DNA from: Pantoea sp. Cy-639
GTDB taxonomy: Bacteria; Pseudomonadota; Gammaproteobacteria; Pseudomonadales; Pseudomonadaceae
NCBI RefSeq assembly: GCF_011752525.1
Contig: NZ_VWXI01000011.1
Span: 62,001-126,000, forward strand
DNA: 64,000 nt
Direction: 5' to 3'
A model generated the notes under the pieces. The model saw nothing but the letters and a program-made list of their open reading frames with translations. It had not been told where the DNA came from and did no database searches. Positions 46,663 through 57,435 of this stretch are shown piece by piece; the first letter of the stretch is position 1; each line of letters opens with the position of its first letter. The position numbers and the translations under genes were made by a program.

Positions 46663-47976
46663 ATGAAAGTGTTAAAAGGCCAGGATATCCTGGCGCTTGG
46701 CTTTATGACGTTCGCGCTGTTCGTCGGCGCCGGCAATATCATCTTCCCGCCCATCGTCGGCCTGCAGTCCGGTCCACACGTGTGGATGGCGGCGCTTGGC
46801 TTCCTGGTCACCGCAGTCGGCCTGCCGGTCATCACCGTGGTCGCCCTGGCCAAGGTCGGCGGCGGCATGGACGCCCTGAGCAGCCCGATCGGCAAGTTCT
46901 TCGGCGGCCTGCTGGCGGCGGTGTGCTACCTCTCGGTCGGCCCGCTGTTCGCCACTCCGCGTACCGCGACCGTGTCGTTCGAAGTGGGCGTTGCGCCACT
47001 GACCGGCGAAAGCCCGACCGCGCTGTTCATCTATAGCCTGGTGTATTTCCTGGTAGTGTTGGCGGTGTCGATGTATCCGGGCAAGCTGCTCGATACCGTC
47101 GGCCGCTTCCTCGCCCCGCTGAAGATCATCGCCCTGGCCGTGCTGGGTATCGCGGCCTTCGCGCTTCCTGCCGGCACCATCGGCGAAGCGCAGCCGGCCT
47201 ATGCCGCTGCCGCGTTTTCCAAGGGCTTCGCCGACGGCTACCTGACCATGGACACCCTGGGCGCGCTGGTCTTCGGCATCGTCATCGTCAATGCCATCCG
47301 CTCGCGCGGTGTCGAGTCGCCAAAGCTGATCACCCGCTATGCCATCATTGCCGGCCTGATCGCAGGTGTCGGCCTGGCTCTGGTCTATGTCAGCCTGTTC
47401 CGCCTGGGCGCCGGCAGCCATGACATTGCCGCGGACGCCACCAACGGCGCCGCGGTCCTGCATGCCTACGTGCAGCACACCTTCGGTTCGCTCGGCAGTG
47501 GCTTCCTCGCCGTGCTGATCGCCCTGGCGTGCCTGGTCACCGCGGTAGGCCTGACCTGTGCCTGCGCAGAGTACTTCAGCCAGATCCTGCCGCTGTCGTA
47601 CCGCACCCTGGTGGTGATCCTGGCCGGTTTCTCGCTGGTGATCTCCAACCTGGGTCTGACCAAGCTGATCATGTTCTCGATCCCGGTGCTGACCGCCATC
47701 TATCCGCCGTGCATCGTGGTGGTGGGCCTGAGCTTCGTGAAGGAGCTGTGGAACTCGCCGACCCGCATTCTGGCGCCAGTGATGCTGGTCTCGCTGCTGT
47801 TCGGCGTAGTCGATGCAGTCAAGGGCAGCGACATCGCTCATGTGCTGCCAGACTTCATGGCCCACTTGCCGCTGAGTGATCAGGGGCTGGCCTGGCTGGT
47901 GCCTTCGGTCATCACCCTGGCCCTGGCCGTGGCGTGCGACCGCATGCTCGGCAAGCCGCGCGAGGCGTTGGCCTGA
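46663..47976 (+). CDS. brnQ: Branched-chain amino acid:cation symporter BrnQ
   Basis: 437 residues, about 12 membrane helices. Family start [34 protein letters not shown], with [13 protein letters not shown] and ETF-like conserved [26 protein letters not shown] further on. It imports Leu, Ile and Val with Na+ or H+. The start ATG lacks a strong ribosome site, and an unusual repeat-bearing leader precedes it, so translation or transcription may be regulated. Confidence 0.95.
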   Translation: MKVLKGQDILALGFMTFALFVGAGNIIFPPIVGLQSGPHVWMAALGFLVTAVGLPVITVVALAKVGGGMDALSSPIGKFFGGLLAAVCYLSVGPLFATPRTATVSFEVGVAPLTGESPTALFIYSLVYFLVVLAVSMYPGKLLDTVGRFLAPLKIIALAVLGIAAFALPAGTIGEAQPAYAAAAFSKGFADGYLTMDTLGALVFGIVIVNAIRSRGVESPKLITRYAIIAGLIAGVGLALVYVSLFRLGAGSHDIAADATNGAAVLHAYVQHTFGSLGSGFLAVLIALACLVTAVGLTCACAEYFSQILPLSYRTLVVILAGFSLVISNLGLTKLIMFSIPVLTAIYPPCIVVVGLSFVKELWNSPTRILAPVMLVSLLFGVVDAVKGSDIAHVLPDFMAHLPLSDQGLAWLVPSVITLALAVACDRMLGKPREALA

Positions 47977-48041
47977 CAGGTTGAAACCCAGGGGCGGGCG
48001 CCGGCCACAAGCCGAAAGGCGCTCGCCGAAGGTGGATATCG

Positions 48042-48075
48042 AAACCCCGCTTCCTGCAAAGGAGCGGGGTTTTTT
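48042..48075 (+). terminator. Rho-independent terminator after brnQ
   Basis: Stem AAACCCCGCT / AGCGGGGTTT extended by CC/GG, followed by a T run. Confidence 0.88.
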
Positions 48076-48096
48076 GTGGCTGTGCCGACGCGCTAT

Positions 48097-48118
48097 CGCG
48101 GGACCAGCCCGCTCCCAC
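48097..48118 (-). repeat. REP element
   Basis: CGCGGGACCAGCCCGCTCCCAC, the reverse-strand REP form, right after the brnQ terminator. Confidence 0.75.
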
Positions 48119-48204
48119 GCCAGGCGCTGCAGCGAATCCGGGCGTGTCTTTTCCCGAGCCCGGGCGTCGAAAGCTGGTCTGTCTCTGTTTCATGGGATTC
48201 CCGC

Positions 48205-48954
48205 ATGAGCTTCATTCAAAGCAACCTGGGTAACCTCCTGGCAGCCTGCTGGTTCGCCATCTGCTGGGGTGGCTATACCCGCTATGCCATCTGGAAAGGG
48301 CGTGACACCGCATGCCTGGCCAGCGTCCTGCATCTCTATCGCGAGGACTGGATGCGCCGCATGTTGTTGCGCGACAACCGTATCGCCGACGCCAGCGTGA
48401 TTGGCAACCTCGAGCGCAACGCCTCGTTCTTTGCCTCCAGCACCCTGATCATCCTCGCGGGTATCCTCACCGTGCTCGGCGCATCGGATCGGGCGTTGTC
48501 GCTGCTGGCCGACCTGCCATTGGTGCAGCAGGCCTCCCAGGGCATGTCGGAAATAAAGTTGTTGTGCCTGGCGATGGTGTTCGTCTATGCCTTCTTTACC
48601 TTCAGCTGGTGCATGCGCCAATACAACTTCGCCGCCGTATTGGTGGGGTCGGCGCCCATGATTGGCGAGCGCCTGGTCAATGAGCTCGAGCGCAAGGCCT
48701 TTGCCTCGCGGGCGGCGCGGGTACTGTCGCTGGCCGCCAACCAGTTCAACCTCGGCCTGCGCTCGTATTATTTCGGCATGGCGATGTTGAGCTGGTTCAT
48801 CAGCCCGTGGCTGTTCATGGGCATGAGTGTGGGCGTGGTATTTATCTTGTATCGCCGCGAGTTTCATTCCAGGGTGCTGGAAGTGATGGTGTTCACCCCG
48901 ACGGAAAGTGCCTCTGCGGAGGCGGGCAAGGATACTTCGGAGTTTGCAGGCTGA
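48205..48954 (+). CDS. DUF599 family inner membrane protein
   Basis: 249 residues from ATG 48205. About four to five hydrophobic segments: N-terminal LGNLLAACWFAICWGGYTRY, then NASFFASSTLIILAGILTVL, LLCLAMVFVYAFFTFSWCMRQYNF and YFGMAMLSWFISPWLFMGMSVGVVFILY. The RNASFFASSTLI and SWCMRQYNFA stretches are conserved in DUF599. Function unknown; no operon partner. Confidence 0.85.
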   Translation: MSFIQSNLGNLLAACWFAICWGGYTRYAIWKGRDTACLASVLHLYREDWMRRMLLRDNRIADASVIGNLERNASFFASSTLIILAGILTVLGASDRALSLLADLPLVQQASQGMSEIKLLCLAMVFVYAFFTFSWCMRQYNFAAVLVGSAPMIGERLVNELERKAFASRAARVLSLAANQFNLGLRSYYFGMAMLSWFISPWLFMGMSVGVVFILYRREFHSRVLEVMVFTPTESASAEAGKDTSEFAG

Positions 48955-48985
48955 AGCCTTTCAGCCTTTTGGTATTGCAAGTTCC

Positions 48986-49026
48986 AGCTATAAAAAAACC
49001 CGACATTGTCGGGTTTTTTTATAGCT
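48986..49026. terminator. Bidirectional terminator with perfect 20-bp arms
   Basis: Arms 48986-49005 and 49007-49026 are exact inverse complements around one base. Seven A's and seven T's flank a CCCGACA/TGTCGGG core, serving both convergent genes. Confidence 0.92.
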
Positions 49027-49035
49027 GCTGCGCGA

Positions 49036-49320
49036 TTACTGCTTGGCAGGCTCGGCAGGGGTAGCAGGCGCGGTTTCTGGCGCTGGAGTAGCCGGAGCGG
49101 CTTCCTCTGCGGCTTTCTGCTGCGCTTCGGCCTGATCTTTGGCAGCTTCGGCGTTTTCCTTGGCGGCGTCGTTCAACTTATCCTGAGCTTCGCCCATCTT
49201 TTCCTGGGCCTGCTCGGCGTGTTGCTGTGCGTCCTGGGCCTTGTCTTCGCTCGCTTTATCGCAAGCAGCCAGACCCATGGCAGCGGCCAGCATCAGAGCA
49301 AAAGCAAAAGGTTTACGCAT
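49036..49320 (-). CDS. Small Ala/Gln/Glu-rich lipoprotein
   Basis: 94 residues from the minus-strand ATG at 49320 (AAGGAGAG upstream). Lipobox LAAC with Cys20, then a helical, coiled-coil-like region (KASEDKAQDAQQHAEQAQEK and onward, A/E/Q/K repeats) and a Pro/Ala/Thr C-terminal tail. It resembles small Lpp-like or LEA-like envelope lipoproteins. Function not known; stands alone. Confidence 0.8.
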   Translation of the reverse strand: MRKPFAFALMLAAAMGLAACDKASEDKAQDAQQHAEQAQEKMGEAQDKLNDAAKENAEAAKDQAEAQQKAAEEAAPATPAPETAPATPAEPAKQ

Positions 49321-49458
49321 GGGGGTGTCTCTCCTTGGTGGAATAACTTTTCTTGGTCCTTCGAGTTCGCCGCTGGCGAATAAGTTCCACAAAGGTTACA
49401 GATATATAACTGTCCGGGCTATATGGACTTTCCAACGATTTCATGCAGTGACGGATCA

Positions 49459-49935
49459 ATGAGCGACAATTCCTTGAAGGCCATGGCCGAGCGTTTTCTC
49501 TCGGCCCTCAGACATTGCCAGGTATTGAACATGCGCGTGCATCAGGCCGATGCCGAAGGCATGACCCTGGTCCTGCCCTGGTCGCCGCTGATCGTCGGCA
49601 ACCCGCAGAACGGCGCGATCCACGGTGGTGCCCTGACCACGTTGATGGATACCACCTGTGGCATGGCTACACTCTGTGCGCTGCCTGACTTCGAGGTGTG
49701 TCCCACGCTGGACCTGCGTATCGACTACATGCACCCGGCCGAGGCCGGCAAGGATATCTACGGTCATGCCCTGTGCTACCGGGTGACTCGCGATGTGATC
49801 TTTACCCGAGGCATGGCCTATCAGGATGATCCCACGCAGCCGATCTGCCAGGTGGTTGGCACCTTCATGCGCCTCGGCCAGGAGGTCAAGGGCGGCCTGC
49901 GTTTCGGTCGCGGCCTTAAGGAGACGCGCCCATGA
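49459..49935 (+). CDS. Hotdog-fold thioesterase (PaaI-like)
   Basis: 158 residues from ATG 49459; an in-frame ATG at 49423 would add 12 residues. The hotdog motif NPQNGAIHGGALTTLMDTTCGMA includes the HGG loop and catalytic Asp position, followed by DLRIDYMHPA. It likely hydrolyses an acyl-CoA, substrate unknown. It overlaps the next hotdog gene by 4 bases (ATGA), forming a co-translated pair. Confidence 0.88.
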   Translation: MSDNSLKAMAERFLSALRHCQVLNMRVHQADAEGMTLVLPWSPLIVGNPQNGAIHGGALTTLMDTTCGMATLCALPDFEVCPTLDLRIDYMHPAEAGKDIYGHALCYRVTRDVIFTRGMAYQDDPTQPICQVVGTFMRLGQEVKGGLRFGRGLKETRP

Positions 49936-50390
49936 TTCCGGCCGATATTCGCCAGCAACTGAACGAGGCCCATGCCCGCGGTGACTACCAGCCGTTGCTG
50001 GCGCTGATTCCCTATGCCGGCCTGATCGGTATCGTCTGCGAGCGCCAGGGCGACGACCTGCTGTTCCGCCTGCCGGCCAATCCGGACAACATCGGCAATC
50101 CATTGCTGCCGGCGATCCATGGTGGGGTCATCGCCGGCTTCATGGAGCTGTCGGCGGCGCTGTACCTGCTGATCTACAGCGAAAGCGCGAGCATTCCGAA
50201 GATCATCGACTTTTCCATCGATTACCTGCGCGCCGGGCATTTTCGCGACACCTTCGCCCAGTGCCGCCTGTGGCGTCAGGGCAGGCGGGTGACCAACGTC
50301 GCCATCACCGCCTGGCAGGGCGATCGCGACTCGCCTATCGCCACGGCGCGCGCGCATTTCAAGATTGAGCCGGAAAAGCCCTTGAAATAG
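49932..50390 (+). CDS. Second hotdog-fold thioesterase family protein
   Basis: 152 residues. [22 protein letters not shown] matches the hotdog helix and HGG region, then [19 protein letters not shown]. The Asp expected in the central helix is replaced by Glu (FMELSAA), as in some PaaI relatives. Tandem hotdog genes often form mixed oligomers or paralogues; no pathway is evident from neighbours. Confidence 0.87.
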   Translation: MIPADIRQQLNEAHARGDYQPLLALIPYAGLIGIVCERQGDDLLFRLPANPDNIGNPLLPAIHGGVIAGFMELSAALYLLIYSESASIPKIIDFSIDYLRAGHFRDTFAQCRLWRQGRRVTNVAITAWQGDRDSPIATARAHFKIEPEKPLK

Positions 50391-50484
50391 TCGGGCATGC
50401 CCCCATCTGTTGGACATCCGCCAGCAAAAGCAGGCCATGACGGCCGCCAGGCGCCACAACCAACAGATTGGAGTTTTGAAGACC

Positions 50485-52392
50485 ATGAGTGTGGAGACTC
50501 AAAAAGAAACCCTGGGCTTCCAGACCGAGGTGAAGCAACTGCTGCACCTCATGATCCATTCCCTGTATTCGAACAAGGAGATCTTCCTTCGCGAGCTGAT
50601 CTCCAACGCCTCCGACGCTGCCGACAAGCTGCGCTTCGAGGCCCTGGCCAAGCCTGAGCTGCTCGAGGGCGACGCCGACCTGAAGATCCGCGTCAGCTTC
50701 GACAAGGCCGCCAACACGGTCACCCTCGAAGACAACGGTATCGGCATGAGCCGCGAAGACGTCATCGCGCACCTGGGCACCATCGCCAAGTCCGGCACCG
50801 CCGACTTCATGAAGCACCTCACCGGCGACCAGAAGAAGGACTCGCACCTGATCGGTCAGTTCGGCGTGGGCTTCTATTCCGCGTTCATCGTCGCCGACAA
50901 GGTCGATGTGTTCAGCCGTCGCGCCGGCCTGCCGGCCGCCGAGGGCGTGCACTGGTCGTCGAAGGGCGAGGGCGAGTTCGATGTCGCCACCCTCGACAAG
51001 CCGCAGCGCGGCACCCGTATCGTCCTGCACCTGAAATCGGGCGAGGATGAATTCGCCGATGGCTGGCGCCTGCGCAATATCGTCAAGAAGTACTCCGATC
51101 ACATCGCCCTGCCAATCGAGCTGCCCAAGGAGCAGGCTGCCGCCGCCGAAGGCGAGGAACAGCCGGAGCAGGAGTGGGAAACCGTCAACCGTGCCAGTGC
51201 CCTGTGGACTCGTCCGCGCACCGAGGTCAAGGACGAGGAGTACCAGGAGTTCTACAAGCACATCGGTCACGACTTCGAGAACCCGCTGGCCTGGAGCCAC
51301 AACAAGGTCGAAGGCAAGCTCGAGTACAGCTCGCTGCTTTACGTGCCGGCCCGTGCACCGTTCGACCTGTACCAGCGCGAAGCGCCACGCGGGCTGAAGC
51401 TGTACGTGCAGCGTGTGTTCATCATGGACCAGGCCGAGTCGTTCCTGCCGCTGTACCTGCGCTTCATCAAGGGTGTGGTCGACTCCAACGACCTGTCGCT
51501 GAACGTCTCGCGCGAGATCCTGCAGAAGGATCCGGTCATCGATTCGATGAAGACGGCGCTGACCAAGCGCGTGCTGGACATGCTGGAGAAACTGGCGAAG
51601 AACGAGCCTGAGCAGTACAAGGGCTTCTGGAAGAACTTCGGCCAGGTGATGAAGGAAGGCCCGGCCGAAGACTTCGCCAACAAGGAGAAGATCGCCGGCC
51701 TGCTGCGCTTCGCCTCGACCCACGACGACAGCGGCGAGCAGAGTGTCTCCCTGGCCGACTACCTGGCCCGAGCCAAGGAAGGCCAGGACAAGATCTACTA
51801 CCTGACCGGCGAATCCTATGCCCAGGTCAAGAACAGCCCGCACCTGGAGGTCTTCCGCAAGAAAGGCATCGAAGTGCTGCTGTTGACCGACCGTATCGAC
51901 GAGTGGCTGATGAGCTACCTCAACGAGTTCGATGGCAAGGCCTTCGTCGACGTTGCCCGTGGCGACCTGGACCTGGGCAAGCTGGACTCCGAAGAGGACA
52001 AGAAGGCCCAGGAAGAAGTCGCCAAGGACAAGGAAGGCCTGGTCGAGCGCCTGAAAGGTGCCCTGGGTGACAGCGTCGCCGAGGTGCGTGTCTCGCACCG
52101 CCTGACCGACTCGCCGGCGATCCTCGCCATCGGCGAGCAGGACCTGGGCCTGCAGATGCGCCAGATCCTCGAGGCCAGTGGGCAGAAGGTGCCGGACTCC
52201 AAGCCGATCTTCGAGTTCAACCCGACCCACCCGCTGATCGAGAAGCTCGATGGCGAGCAGAGCGAGGATCGCTTCGCCGAGCTGTCGCACATCCTGTTCG
52301 ACCAGGCGGCCCTGGCGGCTGGTGACAGCCTGAAGGACCCGGCGGCCTATGTCCGTCGCCTGAACAAGCTGCTGGTCGAGCTGTCTGCCTGA
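50485..52392 (+). CDS. htpG: Molecular chaperone HtpG (Hsp90)
   Basis: 635 residues from ATG 50485. Start [38 protein letters not shown] with the ATP-site Glu and Asn, [10 protein letters not shown], and [16 protein letters not shown]. The middle domain has [10 protein letters not shown] and the catalytic-loop Arg, and the C-terminal dimerization domain ends the protein. It is an ATP-driven cytosolic chaperone. A strong terminator follows, so the unit is probably monocistronic. I saw no clear sigma32 promoter. Confidence 0.98.
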   Translation: MSVETQKETLGFQTEVKQLLHLMIHSLYSNKEIFLRELISNASDAADKLRFEALAKPELLEGDADLKIRVSFDKAANTVTLEDNGIGMSREDVIAHLGTIAKSGTADFMKHLTGDQKKDSHLIGQFGVGFYSAFIVADKVDVFSRRAGLPAAEGVHWSSKGEGEFDVATLDKPQRGTRIVLHLKSGEDEFADGWRLRNIVKKYSDHIALPIELPKEQAAAAEGEEQPEQEWETVNRASALWTRPRTEVKDEEYQEFYKHIGHDFENPLAWSHNKVEGKLEYSSLLYVPARAPFDLYQREAPRGLKLYVQRVFIMDQAESFLPLYLRFIKGVVDSNDLSLNVSREILQKDPVIDSMKTALTKRVLDMLEKLAKNEPEQYKGFWKNFGQVMKEGPAEDFANKEKIAGLLRFASTHDDSGEQSVSLADYLARAKEGQDKIYYLTGESYAQVKNSPHLEVFRKKGIEVLLLTDRIDEWLMSYLNEFDGKAFVDVARGDLDLGKLDSEEDKKAQEEVAKDKEGLVERLKGALGDSVAEVRVSHRLTDSPAILAIGEQDLGLQMRQILEASGQKVPDSKPIFEFNPTHPLIEKLDGEQSEDRFAELSHILFDQAALAAGDSLKDPAAYVRRLNKLLVELSA

Positions 52393-52402
52393 CCCGATGC
52401 AA

Positions 52403-52428
52403 AAAAAGCCCGCTTCGGCGGGCTTTTT
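52403..52428 (+). terminator. Rho-independent terminator after htpG
   Basis: 11-bp stem AAAAAGCCCGC / GCGGGCTTTTT with TTCG loop. Confidence 0.92.
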
Positions 52429-52450
52429 CATGTCTGCGCACGGCTGATCT

Positions 52451-52502
52451 GTGGGTGGGCTTGTCCCGCGAAGCCGCTTTCGCCGGGCAAGCCCGCACCC
52501 AC
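52451..52502. repeat. Inverted pair of REP elements (BIME-like)
   Basis: GTGGGTGGGCTTGTCCCGCG and, in opposite orientation, CCGGGCAAGCCCGCACCCAC, separated by about 12 bases; a long hairpin is possible. Confidence 0.8.
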
Positions 52503-52549
52503 GAATGCATCTATCCTGTGCAGACCCGTGAAAGCCCAAGGAGAGCTGA

Positions 52550-53275
52550 ATGAGCAAGGTCATCGTCGAGTCGCTGGTCTATCACCTGTCAGGCAAGGCC
52601 TATGAAAGTCGCCTGGTCTATACCCCCGGCGCGCTGCCGCAGCCGGGCCTGGTGATGGCGCCGAACTGGATGGGTATCGGCGAGGGCGCCGAGCGCATCG
52701 CCAAGGAAGTGGCGGAGCAGGGGTACGTGGTGTTGATCGCCGACCTGTATGGTCAGTCGGTGCGGCCGTCCAATGCCGACGAGGCAGGTGCGGCGATGAT
52801 GCCGCTGAAGAATGATCGCGCTGAGCTGCGCAAGCGCATGCAGGAAGTGCTGGCGCAGTTGGTGGGGCAATCGAAGGCGCTGCTCGAGCCGGGCAAGGTC
52901 GCGGCGTTCGGTTTCTGTTTCGGTGGTTGCTGCGCGCTGGAGCTGGCCCGTACCGGTGCCGACCTCAAGGCCGCCGTGTCGTTCCACGGTACCCTGGACA
53001 CGCCGGATCCGGCAGATGGCAAACGCATCAAGGGCTCGGTACTGGTGCTGCATGGCGCATCGGACCCGTTGGTGCCCAAGGAGCAGTTGCCGGCGTTCGA
53101 AGCGGAAATGAACGCGGCCAAGGTCGATTGGCAACTGCTCAGCTATGGTGGGGCGGTGCATTCGTTCACCGATCCGAATGCCAACGTGCCGGGCAAGATG
53201 CAGTATGACCGGCGCACCTCGGAGCGGGCGTTCAAGGCCATGCACAACCTGTTGGCGGAAGTCTTCAGGCGCTGA
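52550..53275 (+). CDS. Dienelactone hydrolase family protein
   Basis: 241 residues, ATG after AGGAGAG. Alpha/beta hydrolase with the nucleophilic C123 in GFCFGGCCAL, the catalytic Asp in HGASDPLVPK and His in GGAVHSFTD, the Cys-His-Asp triad of carboxymethylenebutenolidases. The substrate is unknown; no aromatic degradation genes are near, so a broad detoxifying esterase or lactonase role is as likely as a true dienelactone pathway. Confidence 0.9.
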   Translation: MSKVIVESLVYHLSGKAYESRLVYTPGALPQPGLVMAPNWMGIGEGAERIAKEVAEQGYVVLIADLYGQSVRPSNADEAGAAMMPLKNDRAELRKRMQEVLAQLVGQSKALLEPGKVAAFGFCFGGCCALELARTGADLKAAVSFHGTLDTPDPADGKRIKGSVLVLHGASDPLVPKEQLPAFEAEMNAAKVDWQLLSYGGAVHSFTDPNANVPGKMQYDRRTSERAFKAMHNLLAEVFRR

Positions 53276-53286
53276 GCGGGCCCTGT

Positions 53287-53336
53287 CTCGGGTCAAGCCC
53301 GTTCCCACTAGGGTCTGTGGGATCGGGCTTGACCCG
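53287..53336. repeat. Inverted pair of REP-like elements
   Basis: CTCGGGTCAAGCCCGTTCCCAC and the opposite GTGGGATCGGGCTTGACCCG with an 8-base gap, between two convergent genes; may also serve as terminator. Confidence 0.75.
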
Positions 53337-53343
53337 TGCAGAT

Positions 53344-54207
53344 CTATCGGGGCAACTCGATCCGTGTGTGTTCACCTGGCACCGCAGGCCAATCCCCGGC
53401 CGCCCAGCGCGCCCGCGCCTGTTCGATCAAGGCCGGGTCGCTGGCCACGAAATTCCAGTTCATCCGCCGTGGCCCATCCAGCGGCGCGCCGCCAATCAGC
53501 ATCAGCTGGCATGCCTGCTCGGCGTACAACACCACGTCTTCACCTTCTGGCAGCACTACCAGGCTGCAAGGCTCTACGGCATCGCTGTCTAGCAGCAGTT
53601 CGCCTTCCAGCAGATACAGCGCCCGCTGAGCATGCTCCGCCGGCACTGTCAGCGTGGTCGCCGCCTGCATCTGCACATGGGCGTAGAGCGTAGGGGAGAG
53701 CACCGGTACCGGCGATGCCAGGCAAAAGCCCGTGCCCGCGATCAGGCAGATGCGCACGCCCAGGCTGTCGCTGACCGGCAGGCTCGCCGCAGGATGATGG
53801 CTATAGCTCGCCGGGCCCTGTTCATCGGCCTGTGGCGAGGCCAGCCAGACCTGCAGGCCATGCAGGCGCGAGCCTTCTTCGAACACCTGGGCCGGGGTGC
53901 GCTCGACATGGGCGACGCCCGCGCCAGCGGTCATCCAGCTGACGTCGCCTGGTAGCACGCGCTGGTCCGAGCCGAGGCTGTCCTTGTGCTGGATCTGGCC
54001 TTCGAACAGGTAGGTGAGGGTCGACAGCCCGATATGCGGGTGCTGGCGAATGTCCACGCCGCTGCCGGGGGCATAGTCGGTCTCCAGCATATGGTCGAAG
54101 AACACGAATGGGCCGACGCTTCGGCACTGGGCTGAAGGCAGTGGGCGCAGGATTGGCTGGCCTTCGACCGATTCGGCGCGAGGGCGGATGACCAGTGGGC
54201 TGCTCAT
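53344..54207 (-). CDS. Pirin family protein
   Basis: 287 residues from minus-strand ATG 54207. Bicupin: the N-terminal cupin carries the metal ligands in RQHPHIGLSTLTYLFEGQIQHKDS (three His and Glu) and PGDVSWMTAGAGVAHVE; the C-terminal cupin (HAQRALYLLEGELLLDSD) lacks an obvious metal set, as in other pirins. Pirins bind iron and either act as quercetin-type dioxygenases or bind regulators. No partner is indicated by context. Confidence 0.9.
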   Translation of the reverse strand: MSSPLVIRPRAESVEGQPILRPLPSAQCRSVGPFVFFDHMLETDYAPGSGVDIRQHPHIGLSTLTYLFEGQIQHKDSLGSDQRVLPGDVSWMTAGAGVAHVERTPAQVFEEGSRLHGLQVWLASPQADEQGPASYSHHPAASLPVSDSLGVRICLIAGTGFCLASPVPVLSPTLYAHVQMQAATTLTVPAEHAQRALYLLEGELLLDSDAVEPCSLVVLPEGEDVVLYAEQACQLMLIGGAPLDGPRRMNWNFVASDPALIEQARARWAAGDWPAVPGEHTRIELPR

Positions 54208-54494
54208 GGGGTGGCTCCAGGCGGATGGCGTGCGCTCAGCATAACGGTTCCCGCGGCATGACTGAAACCTTGCCGTGCGAGGCTGTCGGTACGGTTGTCC
54301 CAGGCGATGCTTGGGCGTGGGCATGAGGCCAGTGAGGTGGAAAAAGTCGGGCTATCTGCTGCTAAAGCGCGCGAATCTGTGCCTTTTAGCAGGGGGTAGC
54401 GTTTTGATATTGCTTTTTCGTCTTACGCAATTTCCCAAGCGCCCGATACCTTCTTTAAGCGATGGACCAACGCTTATTGGGAGGGATCCTGGAA

Positions 54495-56120
54495 ATGAGC
54501 CTCAGACGCTTGAACATCGCCCCGCGTGCGGGGCTCGGCTTCGGCATCATGGCGTTGCTGGTGATGGCGCTGGGGGTCTTTGCCCTCAAGCAGATGACCA
54601 GCATGCGTCAGCAGGCCGAGCAGGTAGACAACAATTGGCTGCCCAGCGTGATCTCGGTGGGGCGTATGACCCAGGACATGCTGCGCATCCGCGCCTTGAC
54701 CTTGCGCTTGCTGGTCAATACCGACGCGAGCGCGCAGCAGCAGAACCGTGCGCGTATCGACGAGATCAAGGCTGGGCTGGGCAAGGCCCAGGAGCATTAC
54801 GCGTCACTGATCGTGCTGCCCGAGGAGCGCACCCTGCTCGATCGCTACCAGGGGCTTGAGCGCCAGTACATGAGCCTGCAGGCGCAGGTCACCCAGCTGG
54901 CCACCGAGGGGCGCATCGAGGCCGCTGCGGCGCTGGTCAACGGCGAGATGAACCAGTTCGCCGACCAGATGACCGCCACCCTCAACGACCTGATCGAGCT
55001 GAACAACCACCATGCCGGGATCGCCACCAACCTTGCCGAGGCGGTCTACAGCGGTGCGCGCATCTGGGTGATCGGGCTGCTGGTGATTGCCCTGACGCTC
55101 ACCGTGGTGCTGGCCCTGGCCCTGACCCGCAGCATCGTGCGACCGCTCGGGCAGTCGCTGCAGGTGGCCGAGACCGTCGCCACCGGCGACCTGACCCCGC
55201 AGATCACCGTGCAGGGCGACGACGAGCCGGCGCGCCTGTTGGCCGCGCTCAAGAGCATGCAGCAGAGCCTGCGCGAGACCATAGGGCGGATCTCCGACTC
55301 GGCCAGCCAGCTGGCCTCGGCGTCGGAGGAGCTCAGTGTGGTGACCGAGGATGCTACCCGTGGCCTGCAGCAGCAGAGCCAGGAGATCGAGCAGGCGGCC
55401 ACTGCGGTCAACCAGATGACCGCCGCGGTGGAGGAGGTGGCGAGCAATGCCGTGGCGACTTCGGAGGCCTCGCGCGAGTCCGATCGTATCGCTCGCCAGG
55501 GGCGTGAGCAGGTACGTGCCACGGTCACGGCCATCGAAGCGCTGGCCAATGGCGTGGCAGGCAATGCCGAGGAGGTCGGGCAATTGGCGCAGCAGGTGCA
55601 CGACATCAGCAAGGTGCTGGATGTGATTGGTTCGATCGCCGAGCAGACCAACCTGCTGGCGCTCAATGCCGCCATCGAGGCGGCCCGGGCCGGGGAGGCC
55701 GGGCGTGGCTTCGCGGTGGTCGCCGATGAGGTGCGGGCCCTGGCGCATCGCACCCAGAGCTCGACCCAGGAGATCGAGCAGATGATCGTCGCCATCCGCA
55801 GTGGTGCCGAGCGCGCGGTGCAGGGCATGCAGCACAGCGATGCCCAGGCTCGCTCGACCCTCGACGGTGCCCATGCCGCCGGCGAGGCGCTGGAGGCGAT
55901 TGCCGGTGCCATCGGCCAGATCAACGAGCGCAACCTGGTGATCGCCAGTGCTTCGGAGCAACAGGCCCAGGTGGCACGGGAAGTGGATCGCAACCTGACC
56001 ACCATCCGCGACCTGGCGCACCAGTCTTCGGCCGGGGCCGAGGAAACCTCTGCTGCAAGCCAGGCGCTATCGCGCCTGGCGGTAGACCTCAACACCCTGG
56101 TGCAGCGGTTCTCGGTCTGA
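54495..56120 (+). CDS. Methyl-accepting chemotaxis protein
   Basis: 541 residues from ATG 54495 (GGAGG upstream). TM1 about residues 12-32; a four-helix-bundle periplasmic sensor of about 155 residues without cysteines; TM2 ([20 protein letters not shown]); HAMP ([24 protein letters not shown]); then the signalling domain with the conserved hairpin [20 protein letters not shown] and [16 protein letters not shown]. It signals through CheA/CheW; the ligand is unknown. No C-terminal CheR pentapeptide. The P. aeruginosa equivalent, by position beside fabB, is PA1608 (from memory). Confidence 0.94.
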   Translation: MSLRRLNIAPRAGLGFGIMALLVMALGVFALKQMTSMRQQAEQVDNNWLPSVISVGRMTQDMLRIRALTLRLLVNTDASAQQQNRARIDEIKAGLGKAQEHYASLIVLPEERTLLDRYQGLERQYMSLQAQVTQLATEGRIEAAAALVNGEMNQFADQMTATLNDLIELNNHHAGIATNLAEAVYSGARIWVIGLLVIALTLTVVLALALTRSIVRPLGQSLQVAETVATGDLTPQITVQGDDEPARLLAALKSMQQSLRETIGRISDSASQLASASEELSVVTEDATRGLQQQSQEIEQAATAVNQMTAAVEEVASNAVATSEASRESDRIARQGREQVRATVTAIEALANGVAGNAEEVGQLAQQVHDISKVLDVIGSIAEQTNLLALNAAIEAARAGEAGRGFAVVADEVRALAHRTQSSTQEIEQMIVAIRSGAERAVQGMQHSDAQARSTLDGAHAAGEALEAIAGAIGQINERNLVIASASEQQAQVAREVDRNLTTIRDLAHQSSAGAEETSAASQALSRLAVDLNTLVQRFSV

Positions 56121-56154
56121 TTGCTGGGGAGGCGGACTGGTTCGAGTACAAACA

Positions 56155-56184
56155 AAAACGCCCCGACCTAGGTCGGGGCGTTTT
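56155..56184. terminator. Bidirectional terminator between MCP gene and fabB
   Basis: 14-bp stem AAAACGCCCCGACC / GGTCGGGGCGTTTT with a minimal loop, between convergent stops. Confidence 0.92.
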
Positions 56185-56203
56185 CGTTCAGCGCATCAGG
56201 CGA

Positions 56204-57424
56204 TCACTTGCCTTCCCAGCGCTTGAGCACCAGGGTGGCGTTGGTGCCACCGAAGCCGAAGCTGTTGCTCATCACGGTGGTGAGCTTGGCGTTCTCTTCG
56301 GTCTTGCGCAGGATCGGCAGGTCGGCGACTTCAGGATCCAGCTCGTCGATGTTGGCCGAGCCGGCGATGAAGTTGTTCTCCATCATCAGCAGGCAGTAGA
56401 TCGCCTCGTGCACGCCAGCGGCGCCCAGCGAGTGGCCGGACAGGCTCTTGGTCGAGCTGATCTTCGGTGCCTTGTCGCCGAACACTTCACGCACGCCCTT
56501 CATCTCGGCGACGTCGCCGACCGGAGTGGAGGTGCCGTGGGTGTTCAGGTAGTCGATCGGGGTGTCGACGGTGGACAGCGCCTGCTGCATGCAGCGGATC
56601 GCGCCTTCGCCGCTTGGGGCGACCATGTCGTAGCCGTCGGAGGTCGCGCCGTAGCCGACGATCTCGGCGTAGATCTTGGCGCCGCGGGCCAGGGCGTGCT
56701 CGAGTTCCTCGACCACCACCATGCCGCCGCCACCGGCGATGACGAAGCCGTCACGGTCGGCGTCGTAGGCACGCGAAGCCTGCTCCGGGGTATCGTTGCG
56801 CTTGGTCGACAGGGCGCCCATGGCATCGAACAGGAACGACTGGCTCCAGTGCTCTTCCTCACCGCCGCCGGCGAAGACGATGTCCTGCTTGCCCCACTGG
56901 ATCTGCTCCATGGCGGTGCCGATGCAGTGCGCGGAGGTAGCGCAGGCCGACGAGATCGAGTAGTTGATGCCCTTGATCTTGAACGGGGTGGCCAGGCACG
57001 CCGAGACGGTGCTGCCCATGGTGCGGGTGACGCGGTATGGACCGACGCGCTTGACGCCTTTTTCGCGCAGGGTGTCCAGGGCTTCCATCTGGTTCAGCGT
57101 GGAGGCGCCGCCGGAACCGGCGACCAGGCCGGTGCGCGGGTTGGAGATCTGCTCCTCGGTCAGGCCGGAATCCTTGATCGCGTCCTGCATCGCCAGGTAG
57201 GCGTAGGCGGCAGCGTGGCCGACGAAGCGATAGACCTTGCGGTCGATCAGCTCTTCGAGGTTGAGGTCGATGGAGCCGGAAACCTGGCTACGCAGCCCCA
57301 TTTCCTTGTATTCCGGGTTGTAACGGATGCCCGGACGGCTGTTGCGCAGGTTTTCGGTGACGGTAGCTTTGTCATTGCCCAGGCACGACACGATGCCCAG
57401 ACCAGTGATAACGACGCGGCGCAT
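56204..57424 (-). CDS. fabB: 3-oxoacyl-ACP synthase I
   Basis: 406 residues, [17 protein letters not shown] start. Active-site C161 in SSACATSAH, and histidines in [12 protein letters not shown] and [11 protein letters not shown]. FabB elongates the cis-3-decenoyl chain made by FabA, an essential step for unsaturated fatty acids. It starts 11 bases after fabA and shares its operon. Confidence 0.98.
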   Translation of the reverse strand: MRRVVITGLGIVSCLGNDKATVTENLRNSRPGIRYNPEYKEMGLRSQVSGSIDLNLEELIDRKVYRFVGHAAAYAYLAMQDAIKDSGLTEEQISNPRTGLVAGSGGASTLNQMEALDTLREKGVKRVGPYRVTRTMGSTVSACLATPFKIKGINYSISSACATSAHCIGTAMEQIQWGKQDIVFAGGGEEEHWSQSFLFDAMGALSTKRNDTPEQASRAYDADRDGFVIAGGGGMVVVEELEHALARGAKIYAEIVGYGATSDGYDMVAPSGEGAIRCMQQALSTVDTPIDYLNTHGTSTPVGDVAEMKGVREVFGDKAPKISSTKSLSGHSLGAAGVHEAIYCLLMMENNFIAGSANIDELDPEVADLPILRKTEENAKLTTVMSNSFGFGGTNATLVLKRWEGK

Positions 57425-57435
57425 GCGAATAACCC

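Noticed and set aside
54361-54400. CTGCTAAA/TTTAGCAG inverted repeat upstream of the MCP gene
   Set aside because: Only 8 bp and not matching a known operator or a flagellar sigma promoter; too weak to call.
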